In this document: positions 52,988 through 63,100 of the stretch, piece by piece
Layout of the letters: each line of letters opens with the position of its first letter
Numbering within the stretch: position 1 is the stretch's first letter
Source of the DNA: Sphingobacteriales bacterium
GTDB lineage: Bacteria; Bacteroidota; Bacteroidia; Chitinophagales; Chitinophagaceae
DNA length: 64,000 nucleotides
Assembly (NCBI GenBank): GCA_016200915.1
Contig: JACQDV010000002.1
Coordinates: 124,001-188,000 of the forward strand
Direction of reading: 5' to 3'
The notes under the pieces: model-generated
The model's database searches: none
The model's input: only the letters and a program-made list of their open reading frames with translations
Told to the model about the DNA's origin: nothing
Program-made: the position numbers and the translations under genes

Positions 52988-54130
52988 ATGAAGTATTACA
53001 TCATCGCAGGCGAAGCATCAGGAGATTTGCATGGCAGCAACTTAATTAAAGAATTAAAGAAGCTGGATGCACAGGCTCTTATCCGTTGCTGGGGCGGTGA
53101 TAAAATGCAGGAACAGGGTGGAGAACTCGTTAAGCATTACCGTGACCTCGCCTTTATGGGTTTTGTGGAAGTAATTACCAATCTCAAAACCATTTTAAAC
53201 AATCTTAAATTTTGTAAAGAAGATATACTGCAGTTCAAACCGGATGCGGTGGTGCTGATTGACTATCCCGGTTTCAATCTCCGCATTGCGGAATGGGCAA
53301 AGCAACAGGGAATAAAAGTTATTTACTACATCTCGCCACAAGTATGGGCATGGAAAGAAAACAGGGTGAAGAAGATGAAGCAGTGCATTGATAAAATGAT
53401 AGTCATTCTTCCATTTGAAAAAGATTATTACCGTGATAAATGGAACTGGGAAGTGGAATATGTAGGACATCCGTTAGTGGAAGTAGTGGACAGTTGGCGG
53501 TTGACAGTTGACAGTAAACTACAAATCACAAACTATAAACCACAAACCATAGCATTACTCCCCGGTAGTCGTAAACAGGAAATACTAAAGAAACTCCCGG
53601 TGATGCTGGAAGTAAGTAAATCATTTCCATCTTATCAATTTGTAGTGGCTAAAGCTCCCGGTGTAGAAGAAAGTTTTTATGATGAGTTATTGAAGCCTTA
53701 TCCTAATGTTTGCTATGTAAGTGGCAAAACTTATGATTTGCTGATGCAATCCAAAGCAGCACTCGTAACGAGTGGTACGGCTACTTTAGAAACCGCCTTG
53801 TTTGGCATCCCCGAAGTAGTTTGTTATAAAGGCAATCCGGTTTCCTATCAAATAGCCAGGCGATTAATTACTATCAAATACATTTCACTGGTGAATTTGA
53901 TAATGGATAAAGAAGTGGTAAAAGAATTAATACAAAACGATTTAACAGTAACCAATCTTCAGCATGAATTAAATGAACTGCTAAACAATCCTCAGCACAT
54001 TGCTCAGGTTAAGGAAGATTATCGCCAGTTAAAGGAAAAATTACAACAGGGAGGAAATGCTTCGGCAAAAGCGGCACAATCAATCTATACTTTTCTTAGT
54101 GGCCCTTCACCAGCTTCACAATCAAAATAA
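52988..54130 (+). CDS. lpxB: Lipid-A-disaccharide synthase
   Basis: Joins UDP-diacylglucosamine and lipid X in lipid A synthesis at the inner membrane. N-terminal YYIIAGEASGDLHGSNLIKEL, VLIDYPGFNLRIAEWAK, ALLPGSRKQEILKKLPVM and SGTATLETALFGIPEVV. 380 residues. Residues about 167-187, between GHPLVEV and ALLPGSR, are encoded by nine 7-bp units and seem to replace or extend a loop. The 3' end overlaps a small convergent gene by 35 bp. Confidence 0.94.
   Translation: MKYYIIAGEASGDLHGSNLIKELKKLDAQALIRCWGGDKMQEQGGELVKHYRDLAFMGFVEVITNLKTILNNLKFCKEDILQFKPDAVVLIDYPGFNLRIAEWAKQQGIKVIYYISPQVWAWKENRVKKMKQCIDKMIVILPFEKDYYRDKWNWEVEYVGHPLVEVVDSWRLTVDSKLQITNYKPQTIALLPGSRKQEILKKLPVMLEVSKSFPSYQFVVAKAPGVEESFYDELLKPYPNVCYVSGKTYDLLMQSKAALVTSGTATLETALFGIPEVVCYKGNPVSYQIARRLITIKYISLVNLIMDKEVVKELIQNDLTVTNLQHELNELLNNPQHIAQVKEDYRQLKEKLQQGGNASAKAAQSIYTFLSGPSPASQSK
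53487..53549 (+). repeat. Heptamer array inside lpxB
   Basis: Nine units in one phase: TGGACAG, TTGGCGG, TTGACAG, TTGACAG, TAAACTA, CAAATCA, CAAACTA, TAAACCA, CAAACCA. 63 bp is 21 codons, so the frame is kept. Confidence 0.75.
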
Positions 54131-54263
54131 TCATCGCCAGCAAAAACAAAAAGATAGAAATACGGTTGATGCCATGCATGTATTTAACCCATTGCGTATT
54201 GGGAGCATTGGGGTCTTTCTTTTTAATGTATAAATATTCAGCTACCTGGCGGAAGATACCCAT
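54096..54263 (-). CDS. Small membrane protein, DUF6728-like
   Basis: 55-residue frame below usual cut-off: MGIFRQVAEYLYIKKKDPNA, then PNTQWVKYMHGINRISIFLF and a hydrophobic helix LLAMIILIVKL. The polar basic N terminus plus one C-terminal helix matches small proteins I recall in Bacteroidota (DUF6728). It overlaps the lpxB 3' end by 35 bp on the opposite strand. Coding is supported by its clean frame, conserved look and Lys-rich, membrane-anchor layout; function unknown. Confidence 0.7.
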   Translation of the reverse strand: MGIFRQVAEYLYIKKKDPNAPNTQWVKYMHGINRISIFLFLLAMIILIVKLVKGH

Positions 54264-54409
54264 AGTTGATTTCTTGTGCTAAAGGTAAATCTATATAACA
54301 CACCCTTTCAAAAATTGTTCGGCACAAAATTAGCGGGTCTTCAATAACTCCCTGATGAAAATCATTACCGGCTGTTACCCCTATCAGCCAATTACCCTGG
54401 TTGAATAAA

Positions 54410-54417
54410 TAGCTTTG
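54410..54417 (+). promoter_or_regulatory. Candidate -7 element for the uspA gene
   Basis: TAGCTTTG, exact TAnnTTTG match, 20 bp before the chosen ATG; no good TTG upstream. Confidence 0.4.
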
Positions 54418-54436
54418 ATTGACTAAAACTTTTACC

Positions 54437-55264
54437 ATGAAAAAAGTTATCATCGCCTTTGATGGAAAACATTTTTCACAAGGCGCATTAAACATAGCCG
54501 AATACCTTAATGAGCAGGAACCCATTTTGCTCACCGGTATTTTTTTAAGTGCTGTTGATTACAGGGATGTAATTGGCGTGGGGGCTGTAGGCCTTGGAGG
54601 CCCCGTTTTTATGCCCGTACTGGATAAAGAAGACGAAACGATCGTTAAAGAAAGCATTGAGCATTTTGAAGAAGTGTGTAAGCATAAAGGTTTTGAGTAC
54701 CGGGTACATAAAGACAATGAGTTGTTTGCACTGGAAGAACTGGTAAATGAAACCCGTTTTGCTGACCTGCTCATCATCAGCGGAGAAAACTTTTATGTAA
54801 ACGTAGGAGAAAAACAACCTAACGATTACATGCAAAGAGTATTGCATAAAAGTGAATGCCCTGTAATTGTGGTTCCTGAAAATTATGAGTTACCCAATAA
54901 CATTATACTCACTTATGATGGTAGTGAAGATGCGGTGTATGCAATTAAGCAGTTTACTTATGTATTACCAGAGTTGTGCAGCCTGGAAACTACTTTGTTT
55001 TTTGCCAGTCATAAAGAAGATGATTTGCCAGAATGTGACCGGATGAGTGAACTGGCAGCAAGGCATTTTAATAATTTAACTTTGCAAAGAATGGATATTA
55101 TAAAACCAGGTAAATTATTTAACGAATGGATTGCTGAAAAAAGAGGGGCAATGGTAGTGACCGGTTCATTTGCAAGAAGTGGTTTATCTGAGTCTATCCG
55201 TAAAAGTTTTATATACGAAACCATAGCTGATCATAAGGTTCCGGTATTTGTAGCACATAAATAA
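54437..55264 (+). CDS. Universal stress protein family, UspA-like
   Basis: About 275 residues from MKKVIIAFDGKHFSQGALNI, the usual start; six codons upstream were dropped. Two UspA-like halves: the first ends near SECPVIVVPENYELP, the second begins LTYDGSEDAVYAIKQF and has GAMVVTGSFARSGLSESIRK at its end, where single-domain proteins have GSHGRSGL-type nucleotide loops. Heads an operon with thioredoxin 5 bp downstream and then CHAD, suggesting a stress function. Confidence 0.85.
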   Translation: MKKVIIAFDGKHFSQGALNIAEYLNEQEPILLTGIFLSAVDYRDVIGVGAVGLGGPVFMPVLDKEDETIVKESIEHFEEVCKHKGFEYRVHKDNELFALEELVNETRFADLLIISGENFYVNVGEKQPNDYMQRVLHKSECPVIVVPENYELPNNIILTYDGSEDAVYAIKQFTYVLPELCSLETTLFFASHKEDDLPECDRMSELAARHFNNLTLQRMDIIKPGKLFNEWIAEKRGAMVVTGSFARSGLSESIRKSFIYETIADHKVPVFVAHK

Positions 55265-55269
55265 AAACA

Positions 55270-55566
55270 ATGAACAATTTTGAAGGTCATATCAACGGTG
55301 ACAAACCCGTGGTAGTAGATTTTTTTGCAGAATGGTGTGCTCCCTGCCGCATGATGCCTCCAGTTTTAAAAGAAGTAAAAGAAAAATTAGGCGACAGCGT
55401 CACTGTACTAAAAATGGATATTGATAAAAATCCGCACTACACCAATCAATACGGAGTACAGGCTGTACCAACATTAATTGTTTTTAAAAATGGTAAAATC
55501 ATCTGGCGCAAAGCAGGTGTGGCATCCGCCAATGAGATTATTCAACATGTAAAACTTTTGGTATAG
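55270..55566 (+). CDS. Thioredoxin
   Basis: 98 residues with the active site VDFFAEWCAPCRMMPPVL, a WCAPC variant of the usual WCGPC, and YGVQAVPTLIVFKNGKIIWR with the cis-proline. Cytosolic disulfide reductase. Between uspA (5 bp) and the CHAD gene. Confidence 0.92.
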   Translation: MNNFEGHINGDKPVVVDFFAEWCAPCRMMPPVLKEVKEKLGDSVTVLKMDIDKNPHYTNQYGVQAVPTLIVFKNGKIIWRKAGVASANEIIQHVKLLV

Positions 55567-55592
55567 ATCAGTGCAATCATCAACTTTGATGA

Positions 55593-56378
55593 GTGAAACC
55601 GCTGCACAAGATATTATCAGCACACTGTAAAAAACTTAATAAGATCATTGTGCTGATGAGCACTGGCAGCGATGAAGAACTGGTACATGAGTTTCGGGTA
55701 CAGTTTAAAAAAATAAGAGCCATTGTGCGGCTTACCGGTAATCTTAAAACTCCGCCTTCACTTAAAGAATTATATACTGCAGCCGGTAAAGTACGAGAAC
55801 TGCAGTTGCTCAAAAACCAATTATTTAACATACAGTCCGTTGATCAGCTTCCGCAATTCTATGCTTTCATTGATAATCAAATTTCCATTACAATCAACAC
55901 TTTAAAAAATAAAGCTGCGAATGGATATGAAAAAGAAATAGAGACCTTATTAAATAATGCGAAGGAACATTTAACCACAAAACAAGTTCAAAAATTTATT
56001 GACAAAAAAACAGCTGCATTAGATCATAAAGCTCATGGCGCAAATAAAGCGGATAGCACTATTCATGATGCAAGGAAAATTATTAAAGACCTGATATATT
56101 CTTTTCATACACTGGAAGAAATGGAATTGGAGAAATTTTATTTGTCTTCAGCTGAAAAAGAATTCCTGCATACAATCAGTATAGAACTGGGGATATTCCA
56201 GGATTGGTGTACAATATTATCATACCTGTCATTAACTAAACTTCGTTCGTTACCTGAAGCTGAGAAACAGGCTCTCAAAAAAATCAGGGTAAATTTTTTG
56301 AGAACAAAAAGGGAAGCAAAAGCAATCATTATTCATCAACTCAACGAACTCAGCCTTATCCCCATAAAAACCAGTTAG
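55593..56378 (+). CDS. CHAD-domain protein
   Basis: 261 residues of all-helical sequence with conserved basic and His positions: HCKKLNKIIVLMSTGSDEEL, VHEFRVQFKKIRAIVRLTG and TIHDARKIIKDLIYSFH. CHAD domains bind inorganic polyphosphate in characterised cases. Third gene of the uspA-trx block. Identification by pattern, fairly secure. Confidence 0.85.
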   Translation: MKPLHKILSAHCKKLNKIIVLMSTGSDEELVHEFRVQFKKIRAIVRLTGNLKTPPSLKELYTAAGKVRELQLLKNQLFNIQSVDQLPQFYAFIDNQISITINTLKNKAANGYEKEIETLLNNAKEHLTTKQVQKFIDKKTAALDHKAHGANKADSTIHDARKIIKDLIYSFHTLEEMELEKFYLSSAEKEFLHTISIELGIFQDWCTILSYLSLTKLRSLPEAEKQALKKIRVNFLRTKREAKAIIIHQLNELSLIPIKTS

Positions 56379-56545
56379 TGGATAAGTTGCTAACCTGCTG
56401 ATTTTTAGTGTTCAGCTCATTTTAAAAAAAAAATTCTCCAAAAAATTTTACGCACCTTTTTAAAAAATGGCATGGTATTAGAAAGTTGATAGCCGTAATT
56501 AACTTTTAAAAATCAACTTATTTAAAAACTGTAAAAAATACCTTT

Positions 56546-57523
56546 ATGAGTACGTCAAATTATCCTGCATCAAATTTACCAAGTCAACCGCCACGTAAAG
56601 ACTACAAAAATTTAATCATCGGTATCATGGCCGCCGGTATTGTAGGCTTAGGTGGTTATATGGCTTTCGACAAATCAAAAACAAGCGAAACTATTCAGCA
56701 ACAGCAAACACAAATTGCTAAAGTAACAGATGACAAAAGCGACATTCAGAAAAACTTTGATGCATCCCTTGCCCGTTTGGATGCAATGACAGAAACAAAT
56801 AATGGACTGGAGAAGAAGTTAACAGAACGGGGTAAAGAAATTGATAAGTACAAAAAAGAGATCCGTGGCATCTTAAATAAAAAGAATGCTACAGCCGCCG
56901 AATTAAACAAAGCAAAAGAATTAATTGCACAGTTGAACGACAAAATAACCGGTTTGGAAACAGAAGTTGCCCGGTTAACAACAGAAAACAAAACATTAGG
57001 TGAAGAAAAAGTGGTGTTAACGCAACAAAAAGACCAATTGACACAGGACCTGGCAACTACTACCACTGCAAAGGAAGAGTTAACCAAGAAGGTAGATGTG
57101 GCCTCTACATTGAACGCCTACAATTTTTCCATCACTCCTATTAATGTTAAGCATAATGGAAGTGAAAAAGTTTCCACTACAGCAAAACGTGTTGACAAAA
57201 TGCTGATCTCTTTTGACGTTAACAACCGCATTGCTGAATCTGGTCAAACTGATTTGTATGTTGTAGTGATTGGCCCGGATGGTAAATTAGTATCTGATCA
57301 GTCAATGGGTTCAGGAACATTTACTACCAGAGAAGAAGGTGATAAATCTTTCACTACAAAAGTTCCGGTTGACTACCAGGCTTCACAAACTAAAAAAGTT
57401 GAATTTGCCTGGAAAGAAGTAAGCAAGTTTCAACCAGGAAACTACACTGTACAGATCTATCAAAATGGATTTAAGATTGGTGAAGGAACCCGTGAGTTGA
57501 AAAAAGGTGGTTTGTTCAGCTAA
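56546..57523 (+). CDS. Membrane-anchored coiled-coil protein, unknown function
   Basis: 325 residues. Short disordered N terminus, one membrane segment (about 22-42, NLIIGIMAAGIVGLGGYMAF), a long Gln/Lys/Glu-rich coiled coil (about 48-185, ELNKAKELIAQLNDKITGLE), then a beta-rich C-terminal domain with YVVVIGPDGKLVSDQ and FKIGEGTRELKKGGLF. Not recognised. Monocistronic, with a clear terminator. Confidence 0.8.
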   Translation: MSTSNYPASNLPSQPPRKDYKNLIIGIMAAGIVGLGGYMAFDKSKTSETIQQQQTQIAKVTDDKSDIQKNFDASLARLDAMTETNNGLEKKLTERGKEIDKYKKEIRGILNKKNATAAELNKAKELIAQLNDKITGLETEVARLTTENKTLGEEKVVLTQQKDQLTQDLATTTTAKEELTKKVDVASTLNAYNFSITPINVKHNGSEKVSTTAKRVDKMLISFDVNNRIAESGQTDLYVVVIGPDGKLVSDQSMGSGTFTTREEGDKSFTTKVPVDYQASQTKKVEFAWKEVSKFQPGNYTVQIYQNGFKIGEGTRELKKGGLFS

Positions 57524-57553
57524 AAACTAAAACCCTATTTCTGATAACTGAAG

Positions 57554-57580
57554 CTGCCCCAAAACTGGGGCAGTTTTTTT
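57554..57580 (+). terminator. Terminator after the coiled-coil gene
   Basis: CTGCCCC/GGGGCAG stem, loop AAAACT, then TTTTTTT. Confidence 0.9.
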
Positions 57581-57950
57581 ATGTTATAGGAGTTTTACGT
57601 GTGATTATCCCCTCCGGACCCTGCCACACAAAACATGGTTTTTATTAACATCTGGTTTTTTTTTCAATTACTTTTTTTTCTTTAAAAAAATTGTATTTTG
57701 CAATCGCCTTTAGAATCATCAATACCTCCTTTAAATCACCATCATCCAAGTCTGCCAGATCCCCTATCCTGATTTATTTTGAGATGCTAAAAAAAATTAG
57801 TACCTATTGAAATAATATAGAAAGGCCCCTATAATCAGGATGTACAAAAAATTATTATGGATAATAAGGAATAAATCCCTCCTTAGCTTCTAATTAAATG
57901 ATTTTAAATTATAGCAACAATCAAAATAAAATTGCTTAAACCTGAGAAAA
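57581..57950 (+). other. AT-rich gap before the secreted protein gene
   Basis: 370 bp without a coding frame. AT-rich and T-tract rich (for example TTTTTTTTC runs near 57655). The only pairing seen is distant, CCTGATT near 57766 with AATCAGG near 57834. Probably a long untranslated leader or regulatory region for the following gene; nothing firmer can be said. Confidence 0.4.
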
Positions 57951-60029
57951 ATGAAACTAAGAACGCTGCTTTCAATTGTCGTACTCTTGTGTTTATTAAT
58001 AACTGTTACTGCTTCCGCAAATCCGGGAACACCTGCTAACAAAGATGCCAGGCTGCATGCTAATGGTTTAATAGCGGCTCTTCCCCCCGCTTCTTTTGAT
58101 GGGGGTGATGCTCCGTTAAGTTATGAAGGTAATGGTACTACCGATCTTTGTACACATGATTTAACGGGCCCAAATACCGGGTTACTTTTTCTTGGTACCA
58201 CAGCTCCTACTGATAATGCTGGTAATTTAAAAAATGTAGCTGCCGGTGCGGACAATACTGGTTCTAATGGTGATGGATTGGAAGAAGATGCTATTACCGG
58301 AACTGCAACAGGTTATTTTAACAGCGGTACATATATATTATCGGCCACAGTTACTAATAATACTGGTGGAAACGCCAATCTGTATGCCTGGGTTGACTGG
58401 AATAATGATGGCGATTTTTTAGATGCAGGAGAGTCTGCATCTGTTGTTGTTGCTAACGGAGCCACTTCTGCCACGTTAACCTGGACTGGTGTTTCAGATA
58501 ATTTGCCTCCCGGAGTAAAATATTATGTACGTCTCAGGCTTACAACAGATGTACTTACATCACCACTTGGCAATGCAACTGATGGTGAAGTAGAAGATTA
58601 TTATCTTAATGTAGTTAGAATTACTCCGGATTTTACCGTAACTAAAGTTTATACAACTGCCAGTGGCGATTTAAGTACTAATGACGAAGCGCCTGCAGGA
58701 ACAACTTATGGTACTCCGGTTGCTGATCCCGGAAATCCGGGTGCTGCCCTCCCTTCAGTTAACTCTAATGGTACTTATACATTCACCACTCCTGCAAGAG
58801 GAATTTATTATTTCTATATACCGGTATGTGCACCGGGTCAAAGTTCAGGTTGCAAATCAGTTGAATTAAGAATTATGGTAATTCAGGCAGGATATGTACA
58901 ACCGCCCATTGCGAATACTGATATTGCCAGTACCAAAATGGATCAGTTTGTATCTATTGCAACAGCAATAAATGATAACCACTCCTATCATGGAACTAAT
59001 TTAAACCCTGCCAGTGTAACAATTGTTAATGCCCCTGCACATGCAAGCACATCCGTTTTCCCCAGCGGTAATATTGCTTATGTTCCAAACTCAGGTTATA
59101 CAGGAAATGATACATTAACTTACAGCATCTGTGATGATGGTACACCCACTCCTTCCTGTGCCACTGCCAAACAAATTATCCGGGTAGTTCCTGCCAATGC
59201 AGATAATACTACAGATGCTACCGATGATTATGCACCGATTGTTGTTAATTCTGTTTTTAGTGATAATGCATCCCTTAATGATAAAGATCCGGAGCATGAT
59301 GCACAATCAACCGTTGTGCAAAATCTCACCTTTCCCGGTAAAGGCACATTTGCATTAAATAACTCAGGTGATTATACTTTCACCCCCGTTTCCGGTTATA
59401 GTGGCCAACTGGATATTCCTTACACCACTTGTGATAATGGCAGCCCATCAGCATGCCGTACAGCTACCATACATATTTTAATGGTAGCACCTGGTGCCGC
59501 CCTGCCAGTGAAACTGGAATCGTTTACGGCGGATTTGAATGATTGTGCTGTTACGCTCAACTGGAAAGCAGCTTCTGAAATAAACTTTAAATCTTATACA
59601 GTTGAGTATAGTAAGGATGGTTCTCATTTTACACCGGTCGCCGTGATCAATGGAAATGGTAATAACAGTAAATACTCCACTACTCACAAATCTCCTGCTG
59701 ATGGTAAAGCTTATTACCGCTTACGCATGACAGATATTGATGGCCATGAAGACTATAGCCAAACATTATCCTTGTCTATTAATTGCTCAAGATCATATTT
59801 GAAAGTGTTCCCAACACCGGTTACAGATGGTAAGCTTCATGTAAACATCAGCACATTAGATGGTAAGTTCGATTGTAAATTATTCAATCTAACGGGTCAG
59901 TTGGTTGCAGCAAAAACTATCACTAAAGGAAACAACACCATAGATGTATCTAAATTAACAAAAGGTGTTTATTACCTCAGTTTGGATGTAAATGGAAGCA
60001 GGGAAAGCTTTAAAGTGATGGTTCAGTAA
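57951..60029 (+). CDS. Secreted GEVED-domain protein with type IX sorting domain
   Basis: 692 residues. Signal peptide (about 1-23), a GEVED domain with LYAWVDWNNDGDFLDAGES and the family signature DGEVEDYYLNV near 206-216, then Ig-like/cadherin-like repeats (FSDNASLNDKDPEHD, ALNNSGDYTFTPVSGYSGQ), and VKLESFTADLNDCAVTLNWK leading to a C-terminal Por_Secre_tail (about 615-692, VFPTPVTDGKLHVNIS...GVYYLSLDVNG). Such tails direct export through the type IX system to the cell surface. Function beyond adhesion or matrix is not known. Confidence 0.88.
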   Translation: MKLRTLLSIVVLLCLLITVTASANPGTPANKDARLHANGLIAALPPASFDGGDAPLSYEGNGTTDLCTHDLTGPNTGLLFLGTTAPTDNAGNLKNVAAGADNTGSNGDGLEEDAITGTATGYFNSGTYILSATVTNNTGGNANLYAWVDWNNDGDFLDAGESASVVVANGATSATLTWTGVSDNLPPGVKYYVRLRLTTDVLTSPLGNATDGEVEDYYLNVVRITPDFTVTKVYTTASGDLSTNDEAPAGTTYGTPVADPGNPGAALPSVNSNGTYTFTTPARGIYYFYIPVCAPGQSSGCKSVELRIMVIQAGYVQPPIANTDIASTKMDQFVSIATAINDNHSYHGTNLNPASVTIVNAPAHASTSVFPSGNIAYVPNSGYTGNDTLTYSICDDGTPTPSCATAKQIIRVVPANADNTTDATDDYAPIVVNSVFSDNASLNDKDPEHDAQSTVVQNLTFPGKGTFALNNSGDYTFTPVSGYSGQLDIPYTTCDNGSPSACRTATIHILMVAPGAALPVKLESFTADLNDCAVTLNWKAASEINFKSYTVEYSKDGSHFTPVAVINGNGNNSKYSTTHKSPADGKAYYRLRMTDIDGHEDYSQTLSLSINCSRSYLKVFPTPVTDGKLHVNISTLDGKFDCKLFNLTGQLVAAKTITKGNNTIDVSKLTKGVYYLSLDVNGSRESFKVMVQ

Positions 60030-60047
60030 TAATCATTATCAAAACAT

Positions 60048-60090
60048 ATAAAACAAGAAAGCGTCTCAGTGAGACGCTTTCTTGTTTTAT
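60048..60090. terminator. Bidirectional terminator between convergent genes
   Basis: Very long perfect stem: 21-bp arms around one base, centred on CTCAGTGAG, so the loop is CAGTG. T-rich ends in both directions. Confidence 0.85.
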
Positions 60091-60117
60091 TGTATATCGT
60101 TAGGCACTATAAATTAT

Positions 60118-63100
60118 TTACTGTTTACTATTTGAAGTGTCAGCAGGAGATTTTTTCTTTTTAAATAAATTATTCAACGTATTCTTTAGCGTTTGTGTAG
60201 CTTTCTTTTTAGAAGAATCAAGGTTGTTACCACCGGAGGAATCTTTAGTGTCCAGCAATTGTTTCACCGCTTCTTCTTTTAAATCTTTTACAGTCTGATT
60301 TTTAATTGCTGTAAGAGTATCTTTAATTGTTTGCTTTATCGTATCTGCTTTTGCTTTTGCAAACGCCACCGCCTGTTGCTGCATATCTTTTACAGCATCC
60401 CCCGCTACTTGTTTTAAATCTGTTTTTATCAAAGGATTGGCAAGCGTACCATCCATTTTAATATTGAGATCAACCATATCGCCCAGTGTTACCGGGATAC
60501 CACTGCTTACAGCTTTTGCAGAAAGATTATTCAATAAACTATTTCCCTGTGTGCCCAGGTATTTTCTTGGCACTTTCATTTGTACAGCGTATTGAATTGA
60601 CTGATCAAATCCATGCATACCGCCAATCTGCATTTCAATATCTTTTATTTTAACAGTAAATGGTTTAACCAGTACTTTACCATTGGCAAACTCAATATAG
60701 TTTTTAACGTCCTTTAAGGCAACAGATTTTAATTCTGAAATATCCAGTACAGAAGCTATTTGTTCCAGCGGGGCAAATTTTTTAAGTACCCCTTCCAGCA
60801 GTAATAAATTTCCCTTACCTGTGAGACTTGGCAGCAGTGGCATCATGTTGTTATTTAACTTACCTGTCATTGATAATTGTGAACTTAACTTACCATCCAG
60901 GAACTGACCAATGGGCATGATCTTTTGTATCGTATTAAATGCGTAAAAAGTTTTTTGCACATCCAAGTCTTTTACATCATACGTTAAATCAATAGCCGGT
61001 TGTTTTTTATCTGCTTTGGTTGAGTAGGCACCGTTAAAAGTTATTGAACCATCCAATGCTTCTGTTTTTACATTTTGCAGCTTTACTGTTTCATCAGCTA
61101 TTTGTAAAGCACCACTGATATTATTATAATCAACTTTATCATACCTGACTTTTTGTGCCACTGCATTGATAGTAAGATTTAGATTGGCTGGAACTGCAAA
61201 AGGATCAGATGCTGCACCTGCAGTTGTTGTAGCAGCAGTATCCGTTCCCATCCACTCATTAAGATTCATTTTATCAGCACCTACATTAACCACACCGGTA
61301 AGCGGCTGATCATTCATAACATAACCAATAAGATTACCTACTTTGCCACTCGCAGTAAAATTGGTATTCCTGAAGTTTGCTTTCATATCTTTCAATGCAG
61401 CATTACCATCCTTCAATTCCAGTCCTGCGTATGAAACATTTATTCCTGTGGGATAATCTTTAGAAGTATAATGAACATTCTGTACATCACCTGTACCATT
61501 CAGTTTTATTTTATCATATTCTTTTTTATCGATCGCCATTTTATTTCCGTCAAATGAAAGATCAGCATTGGCCACACCGGCGATTGATGTGCCCGGTTCA
61601 AGTGTTACAAACTCTTTTATATTGTCTAATGTAAAACGTCCTTTAGCGGTGCCGGAAAAATTTGTTGCTGACATTGGTTTGCTCACATGCAATGTAAAAT
61701 CAACGGGATCTTTTCCTGCTTCAATATGTCCAGCATTAATATCCACCACAGTATTATCTGCCACACCACCCGTGTTTGCTATTTGCACTTTCATATTACC
61801 ATTTTGCAATGGCTGCGGAAAAGATGAAGATGTGTAATAAAGATCTTTTATGTCGAGGAATCCACCTGCTGAAAAATCTCCCTGCTGGTTTTGCAATGCA
61901 GACATATTTCCTTTTGCAAAAACATCAGCCCATACTAGTCCTGCTAATTTTGTACCTGCTTCTAACTTTACAAATTTTGATACATCACCCAGGTTAAGTT
62001 TACCCTTTGCTACTGCATCAATATACCGGCTGGTCTCAGGATTTTTAAATAATAATTTAAAGTCAAATGGTTCATTACCCATTTCAAGGTGTCCATTTGA
62101 AACATCAACAACTGTATTATCCATTTTGCCATCTGGGTTGGTAATATGTGCAGCCAGCTGAATATTCTTTACCGGATCCGGAAGATCAGGATACTGAAAG
62201 AATCCATCTTTTACTTCAAGCTTTACATCATAACCCGGTAATTGCTGCGGGCCATATAATCCTTTTACATAACCATTAAATAAAGCCTTGCCGCTTGTTT
62301 TAATATTATCAAAATCTTTTTTATAAACACCGGGTATGAGTGAAAGAATATCTTTAAAATCATTGGAAGGAGACCGGAACTTAATATCCATATTATAGAC
62401 ACTGTCGTTTACAAACTGGAAAAATCCTTCTGTACTTAGTTTAAGATTGTTAACCGCTATATCGTCTGTTTTAAAACTGTATTTACTGTTCTTAGTATCA
62501 ATTTGTATGTCGCCGTTAATTTCAGCGTTTGCATTGGAAAGATAAGTAACCGGGCCATAAGTAAAACTGGCGGATGTTGCTTTTGTGCTGGTGCTGAGAG
62601 CAAACAGGTCGGCTGTAAAATCACCACTGCCTTCATGATCCAATCCGGATATCTCAGCATTCATTCCTGATGCAGCATCGTTATAATAAATATATCCGTC
62701 ATTAATAGCATATTTCTCCAGCGTCATTTTAAATGCTGAAGCGGATGTATCTGCTGCAGCAGCACCTGTGCTTCTCATAATATCCCAGTTCGCTTTTCCT
62801 TCATTATTAACTAATGCATGAATACGTGGCTGATAAAGATAGATACCATTTACTTTTATGTTATTTCCTTTTATTACACTGATAAGATTGAGTGAAGCTT
62901 CAACTTTTCCAGCCGATACCAATGTATCTTTTTGAAATTCATTTGTGCCAACTACAGATAAATTATCAAGTGAAAGTGTAACAGAGGGAAAATGACGAAA
63001 CAGCGATAAACTGGCTTCTTTAAAGTCAACTTTTGCTGTAATGTTTTTGTTAACTTCTTTCTTTACTAATTCTGTTACCTGTTTTTTAAAGAAAACCGGA

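Noticed and set aside
52813-53049. 78-residue plus-strand frame before lpxB
   Set aside because: Out of frame with lpxB and overlapping its clear start; no promoter or family features.
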